Source of the DNA: Candidatus Parcubacteria bacterium
GTDB taxonomy: Bacteria; Patescibacteriota; Saccharimonadia; Saccharimonadales; Saccharimonadaceae
NCBI GenBank assembly: GCA_023391075.1
Contig: JAEWBQ010000004.1
Span: forward strand, 62,001 to 126,000
Length of the DNA: 64,000 nucleotides
Direction of reading: 5' to 3'
The translations under genes and the position numbers were made by a program. This document shows positions 60,067-64,000 of this stretch, one piece after another. Positions within the stretch are counted from its first letter, which is position 1. Every line of letters begins with the position of its first letter. The notes under the pieces are model-generated. The model ran no database searches. It was not told where the DNA came from and saw only the letters and a list, made by a program, of their open reading frames with translations.

Positions 60067-60825
60067 CTAGCCTTCCCTCAAATCTTTCCCGGTCAAATCG
60101 ATAAACACATCTTCTAGGTTCGCCTGCTGCACCTGTTGCTCCTTTTTGAAACCACGGCCAAGTAGTTGTTGGATAAGGTTCTCTGGCGTGTCGATCGCAA
60201 TAATTTTGCCGTTATCCATCACGGCGATCCGGTCACAGAGAATTTCTGCCTCGTCCATATAGTGAGTCGTCATGATGACACTGATGCCCTTTTGGCGGAC
60301 CTTTTCGATCAGATCCCAGAGATGCCGGCGTGCCTGTGGGTCGAGGCCGGTCGTCGGCTCATCGAGAAAGAACACTTTCGGTCCATGCACGAGTGCCGTC
60401 GTAATGCTTAGCCGCTGCTTCTGGCCACCCGAAAGTGATTCGACGTAACTGGCCGCCTTCTCTTCAAGGTCTACGTCGCGCAAGAACTGCATAACATCCA
60501 CGTTTTCGCCATACGCCGCAGCAAACATCTCGATGACTTCGGTGAGTTTCGTCTTGTCCTGAAATGCCGGTGTTTGCGGCTGTACACCGATCAGATATTT
60601 AATCCTATCCGGATTCCTTGCCACATCAATACCGTCGATGAGCACCGTACCCTCGTCGATCGGCCGTAGCGTCTCCATCATCTCGAGCGTCGTCGTTTTG
60701 CCGGCGCCGTTGGGCCCTAGTATTCCGAATATTTCACCTTTTTTGACCGTAAAACTGACCCCGTCAACCGCCTGCTTGTCACCGTAACGCTTACGGAGTC
60801 CTGTTACTTCTACCATAGCTTTCAT
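60067..60825 (-). CDS. ABC transporter ATP-binding protein
   Basis: 252 residues from the ATG at 60823-60825. Walker A GPNGAGKTTTLEM, signature SLSGGQKQRLS, Walker B KVFFLDEPTTGLDPQ, switch TTHYMDEAE. Of the ABC-2/drug exporter type. TACAAT ends 6 nt before the ATG, predicting a leaderless mRNA. Operon with the permease. The longer upstream frame overlaps the divergent kinase gene and is not used. Confidence 0.93.
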   Translation of the reverse strand: MKAMVEVTGLRKRYGDKQAVDGVSFTVKKGEIFGILGPNGAGKTTTLEMMETLRPIDEGTVLIDGIDVARNPDRIKYLIGVQPQTPAFQDKTKLTEVIEMFAAAYGENVDVMQFLRDVDLEEKAASYVESLSGGQKQRLSITTALVHGPKVFFLDEPTTGLDPQARRHLWDLIEKVRQKGISVIMTTHYMDEAEILCDRIAVMDNGKIIAIDTPENLIQQLLGRGFKKEQQVQQANLEDVFIDLTGKDLREG

Positions 60826-60831
60826 AGCTCC

Positions 60832-60861
60832 ATTGTAGCCCATCGAAGGCTGATTTATAAT
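60832..60861. promoter_or_regulatory. Overlapping divergent promoters (ABC exporter / kinase)
   Basis: Minus strand -10 TACAAT (60832-60837) overlaps the plus strand -35 TTGTAG (60833-60838); the plus -10 TATAAT follows a 17-nt spacer at 60856-60861. Both cannot be fully occupied at once. Confidence 0.6.
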
Positions 60862-60895
60862 GAGAAGTACCTTAGTAGTGTAACTGGAGGACAAT

Positions 60896-61555
60896 ATGGA
60901 ACAGCAACCAACCATGATTAGCGTGATTGGCTCCCCTGGCAGCGGTAAATCTACCTTTGCCCGCGGTGTTGTCGAATCACTTGAATACCGCGGCCGTAGC
61001 GCACACATTTCGTTAGGCCAGGAAGTCCGCGACATTCGCGCCGGCTACAAAGACTCTATCGTTGCTCGCGACATTGACATCCACTACAGGTCACATGACC
61101 ATTACGACCTTCTGCCAGATGACATTATCGATCAAGTTGCGGTCGACGCCCTGCGCCAGTACCGCAACACCGACCTCGATCTCATTATGGTTGACGGCAT
61201 GCCGAGGCGGATCTCGCAGATCAGTGACCTTATGCAGCTCGCAGGCGCCTCCTATCGAATCGGAGGCGTTATTCATACCACCGTCGACCGCGAAGAAGCC
61301 CTCGTCAGACTAATGCGTCGCACAGCGCGTTCGGACAATCACGAAACTAATCCTGATGAGAATGCTGCCCGTCACCGGATAGAACTGTATGAAGCCAATT
61401 CGCTTGCCGTGCCACTCGCATTATCCTATTATCATATTCCTGTATTCGAACTACCGACCGACGGCCCCAAAGAAACAACCCTCCAGAGAGGCCTCGGGAG
61501 GGTTGCTGCGATGATGGCCAGGTTGCCATCACAGAGTGACGGCGAGCCCGCTTAG
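60896..61555 (+). CDS. P-loop nucleotide kinase-like protein
   Basis: 219 residues with GGAGGACAAT before the ATG. Walker A ISVIGSPGSGKSTFARG at the N-terminus; DLIMVDGMPRRISQ and TVDREEALVRLMRRTARSDN (a lid-like Arg-rich stretch) resemble adenylate kinase/AAA-type kinases, but the NMP-binding motif is not clear. The substrate is unknown. An imperfect hairpin AACCCTCC/GGGAGGGTT lies within the C-terminal coding region. Its stop overlaps the convergent helicase end by 4 nt. Confidence 0.85.
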   Translation: MEQQPTMISVIGSPGSGKSTFARGVVESLEYRGRSAHISLGQEVRDIRAGYKDSIVARDIDIHYRSHDHYDLLPDDIIDQVAVDALRQYRNTDLDLIMVDGMPRRISQISDLMQLAGASYRIGGVIHTTVDREEALVRLMRRTARSDNHETNPDENAARHRIELYEANSLAVPLALSYYHIPVFELPTDGPKETTLQRGLGRVAAMMARLPSQSDGEPA

Positions 61556-62781
61556 CGCTGGCTGTCGATAAACGTCAGTGCGCGTCCGCTCGCACCACCA
61601 CGACCGGTACGGCCGATACGGTGTACGTAGTCGTCGTAGGTCTGCGGCGTGTCAAAGTTGATGACGTGCGTCACGTTTGGAATATCAAGACCACGGGCAG
61701 CTACGTCGGTAGCAACGAGGACCTTCACTTTTTCATCCTTGAACAGCTTCAGTGCCTTCTGGCGCTGTGACTGGTTTTTGTTGCCGTGAATAGCGGCCGA
61801 TGGAATACCGATGTTCGTAAGGTGATCGCTCAGGCGCTGCACGCCGAATTTCGTTTCACCGAAAACGAGTACCTTGTCGTATGCCTCATCGCTCAGCAGG
61901 TTCGTCAGAACTTCTACCTTGTGCGCCTTGTCACGCGTCTCGATGACATCCTGGTCGACGTGGTCGCTGGTTTCACTGGTGCGAACCGATACGGTCACAG
62001 GGTCTTTCAGGAAGTCATGGGTCAGTTTTTCGATTTCAGGCGTAATCGTCGCACTGAAAAAGAGTGTCTGGCGTTCGCGTGGCATCGAATCGACGATGCG
62101 GCGGATATCGGGCAGGAAGCCCATGTCGAGCATACGGTCAGCTTCGTCGAGAACGAGCGTCGTCATATTCTTAAGCTGGATGGCGCGGCGCTCGATCAAA
62201 TCCTTCAAGCGGCCTGGCGTACCGATAATGAGATGCGGGCGGCGCTTCAGATCGCGGAGCTGGCGATCAACGTTGACACCACCGACGATGAGTGCCGAAA
62301 ACAGGCCCATACCACGAGCAAATTCACGGAACTGCTCGTCGATCTGCTGAGCAAGCTCGCGAGTCGGCGCAATAATCAGGACGCTCGGGCGAAGCATAAT
62401 ACCACTTTGGCGCTCGATAATTGGCAACAGGAAAGCTGCTGTCTTACCCGTACCGGTATTGGCGAGACCAATGACATCGCGGCCTTCGATGATATGCGGA
62501 ATCGCCTGATCCTGGATCGCGCTGGGCGTCACATAGCCCTTCGATGAAATATTATGATGCAGCTCTGAACCAAATGGAAAATCGCTGAACTTGTGCGTTG
62601 ACTCGTAGGTCGTTTCCTCGTAAGCCTTTGCTTTGTTGATGAATTTAGACGGATGAATGTACTGCTTCATCGGGCCTTTTTTGCCACCTGATTTGTGAGC
62701 TGGGCCACGGCGGCCGCCTGGACGTGGACGTCCGTTCATAGGGCGCCCTGCTGCTGCAGGACGGCGTTGCTGGTAAGTCAT
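61552..62781 (-). CDS. DEAD-box ATP-dependent RNA helicase
   Basis: 409 residues. After an Arg/Gly/Pro-rich about 40-residue start, the motifs are in order: Q motif region FPFGSELHHNISSKGYVTPSAIQ, Walker A ANTGTGKT, PTRELA, GTPGRLKDL, DEAD in LVLDEADRMLDMGF, SATITPE, and HRIGRTGRGG. RhlE-like by order and length. Unwinds RNA in ribosome assembly or cold adaptation. The leader is about 135 nt from a good promoter (62924-62952). GAAAGG precedes the ATG. Confidence 0.93.
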   Translation of the reverse strand: MTYQQRRPAAAGRPMNGRPRPGGRRGPAHKSGGKKGPMKQYIHPSKFINKAKAYEETTYESTHKFSDFPFGSELHHNISSKGYVTPSAIQDQAIPHIIEGRDVIGLANTGTGKTAAFLLPIIERQSGIMLRPSVLIIAPTRELAQQIDEQFREFARGMGLFSALIVGGVNVDRQLRDLKRRPHLIIGTPGRLKDLIERRAIQLKNMTTLVLDEADRMLDMGFLPDIRRIVDSMPRERQTLFFSATITPEIEKLTHDFLKDPVTVSVRTSETSDHVDQDVIETRDKAHKVEVLTNLLSDEAYDKVLVFGETKFGVQRLSDHLTNIGIPSAAIHGNKNQSQRQKALKLFKDEKVKVLVATDVAARGLDIPNVTHVINFDTPQTYDDYVHRIGRTGRGGASGRALTFIDSQR

Positions 62782-62952
62782 TACTTGCCTTTCTGTGTTG
62801 TTGATAGAAATGCCCTCGTAGGAACAGCGAGAGATTATTTTTCGGTGGTGGCGCCTAAATTCTACCTAGTGGTTGCGCGCATCTTTGAAAAGAAGCTCGA
62901 CATTCGTTGAATGCATTACTCTCACTATAGCACACCTACCCCTGTTTGTCTA
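62782..62952 (-). promoter_or_regulatory. Promoter and long leader of the DEAD-box gene
   Basis: TAGACA (62947-62952), 17 nt, TATAGT (62924-62929) with TGC before it. The leader of about 135 nt is U/A-rich in part (GAAAAATAATC) and starts at the end of the EEP gene. I see no strong hairpin, but long leaders are typical of cold-regulated helicases. Confidence 0.65.
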
Positions 62953-63796
62953 GTGGCTGGAGCTGTATCGTGGTGTGAATCGCCCGGTGATCCGAACCGC
63001 CATCGGACGCAATATCGACACGGCCGGCAACGATGTCGTCACTGATTAAAATGTGATCGAGCTGCGCCATCCGGATACTCGGCAGCCATTCAGCACCGTA
63101 TAATTTGGGCGTTGCGGTAGCTCTGCGCCGTGGGTCAGCATCCAGGAGGCCAGCATGGGCTGCTAAATAATCAAGCGTGGTACCTGATGCCATGTCAGCA
63201 AACCGGGTCGCGACCGAGCGGAGCCACTCATTCGGCAAGAGCCGCACCACACGGCGTACACTCCTACTCCGCATAATACGGGCTCGCTTACCATCCCAGA
63301 TGGCATTAAAGTCCCCGAGCATCACTGTCGGCATATTCTCAGCCCTAATAAACGCTGCGACTTCCCGCACCTGCTGCATCCTTAGTGACTCTGCCCGGTC
63401 GTCCAGGTGTGTCGCAATCATGAGGAGTTGGCGACCAGTCGAGGGATCGGTGAGCGTCGCACACATAAGTGTCCGTATGTCATGAAATCGTAGCCGTCGC
63501 ACATTCTCGAGCGGCAGGCGGCTGAGTATGCGAAGGTACACTTCCGTCGGACGGCCAGCCTCGTCAGCCGCTAAAGCAACATCGTCATACCGAGCATCAT
63601 GCCAGTGATACCCGAGGCGATGCAGCGCGTCATCGACACCTGGTGCAATCGTTTCGTAGTATGCCTCGGGAAGAACGACAACGTCAGCATCGAGACGACG
63701 GATACCGGCGAGGATATGCGTCGGCGAGCCGCGCCTGCCACTCGTGCGAGGACTGAGCCTTCCTTCGACATTCCAGGCAGCTAACTTAAGAGCCAT
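62936..63796 (-). CDS. Endonuclease/exonuclease/phosphatase (EEP) family protein
   Basis: 286 residues. Family marks: LAAWNVEG (metal Asn), VVVLPEAYYE (metal Glu), ATHLDDRAES, MLGDFNAIWDG, LDHILISDD and DGGSDHRAIHTTI (catalytic Asp-His). No signal peptide. EEP enzymes cleave DNA, RNA or phosphoesters; which one is not clear here. It follows uvrB by 1 nt and is probably co-expressed, which hints at a DNA-repair role. Confidence in family high, in function low. Confidence 0.88.
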   Translation of the reverse strand: MALKLAAWNVEGRLSPRTSGRRGSPTHILAGIRRLDADVVVLPEAYYETIAPGVDDALHRLGYHWHDARYDDVALAADEAGRPTEVYLRILSRLPLENVRRLRFHDIRTLMCATLTDPSTGRQLLMIATHLDDRAESLRMQQVREVAAFIRAENMPTVMLGDFNAIWDGKRARIMRSRSVRRVVRLLPNEWLRSVATRFADMASGTTLDYLAAHAGLLDADPRRRATATPKLYGAEWLPSIRMAQLDHILISDDIVAGRVDIASDGGSDHRAIHTTIQLQPLDKQG

Positions 63797-63797
63797 G

Positions 63798-64000
63798 CTA
63801 CATCTTTGCCTTGATGTCAGCGATCATATCGCGGAGTTCAGCGGCCTTTTCAAACTCCAGGTTTGCGCTCGCTAGTGTCATCTGTGAATTCAGATCCTTA
63901 ATGAGCGATGCGTATTCATCCTTTGGAATCTTGGCGAGGTTGAGCTTCGGCTTCTTGTCGTCTTCCTTTTGCGGGATGATCGCGCGCAGGCCTTCGCCGA
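63798..64000 (-). CDS. uvrB: UvrABC system protein B, C-terminal end (partial)
   Basis: Only the last 67 codons are in the window; the rest lies beyond the right edge. The visible end GEGLRAIIPQKEDDKK... and the UVR domain (LASANLEFEKAAELRDMIADIK) match the C-terminus of UvrB, which binds UvrC. UvrB is the DNA-damage verifying helicase of nucleotide excision repair. It is followed by the EEP gene after one nucleotide. Confidence 0.88.
   Translation of the reverse strand, partial: GEGLRAIIPQKEDDKKPKLNLAKIPKDEYASLIKDLNSQMTLASANLEFEKAAELRDMIADIKAKM

Noticed and set aside
61476..61504. Terminator-like hairpin AACCCTCC/GGGAGGGTT inside the kinase-like gene
   Set aside because: It lies within coding sequence and has no T-run after it.

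Overview
The window looks like a contiguous piece of a small, streamlined, Gram-positive-type (monoderm) bacterial chromosome at roughly 50% GC. The best guess is the Patescibacteria/CPR, most likely Saccharibacteria (TM7). This rests on the mix of genes: GatCAB amidotransferase, sortase with an LPxTA-type surface protein, class A PBP, T4P ATPase and pilin, RadA next to a PIN/TRAM protein, HrcA/CIRCE control of clp genes, no biosynthetic operons, and many small lineage-specific membrane proteins. The genetic code is standard: TGA is a stop. There is no rRNA, CRISPR array, insertion sequence or prophage, and no gene-free stretch longer than about 300 bases.

Layout. 1-10.9 kb (minus strand): the rpoB-rpoC and rpsL-rpsG core, split by a run of four short transcription units that encode six small unrecognised proteins. 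11-17 kb: PP2C phosphatase, small membrane proteins, clpP with a CIRCE element, trigger factor, a pilin and hisS. 17-26.6 kb: SpoU methylase, membrane protein, two tRNA-Leu genes, FAD oxidase, lipoprotein, then tyrS-recG-phospholipase-like-rsmD. 26.7-35.3 kb: PBP1A, then clpC-metalloprotease-like-radA-PIN/TRAM, with a second CIRCE at clpC. 35.4-40.9 kb: ABC exporter, nusA, ChaB, FKBP and VOC proteins. 41-46.4 kb: surface protein-sortase-glycosyltransferase-like operon, secreted HNH nuclease and aminopeptidase N. 46.4-54.4 kb: an RNase HII-YraN fusion, rplS, pilB, a second SpoU methylase and dnaE. 54.4-64 kb: a small membrane-protein operon, gatC-gatA-HEPN-like-gatB, an ABC-2 exporter, a P-loop kinase, a DEAD-box helicase, an EEP-family enzyme and the end of uvrB.

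Three cross-cutting patterns stand out. First, at least a dozen genes have a sigma70 -10 box ending exactly 6-7 nt before the start codon, which predicts leaderless mRNAs; other genes use strong Shine-Dalgarno sites. Second, RpoC has lost every cysteine of both conserved zinc sites, and PilB is cysteine-free although the family normally carries a tetracysteine zinc motif. Third, the small genes between rpoC and rpsL are packed so that each terminator is followed within about 25 nt by the next promoter. Promoters in general share a TGC-TATAAT extended -10 style.
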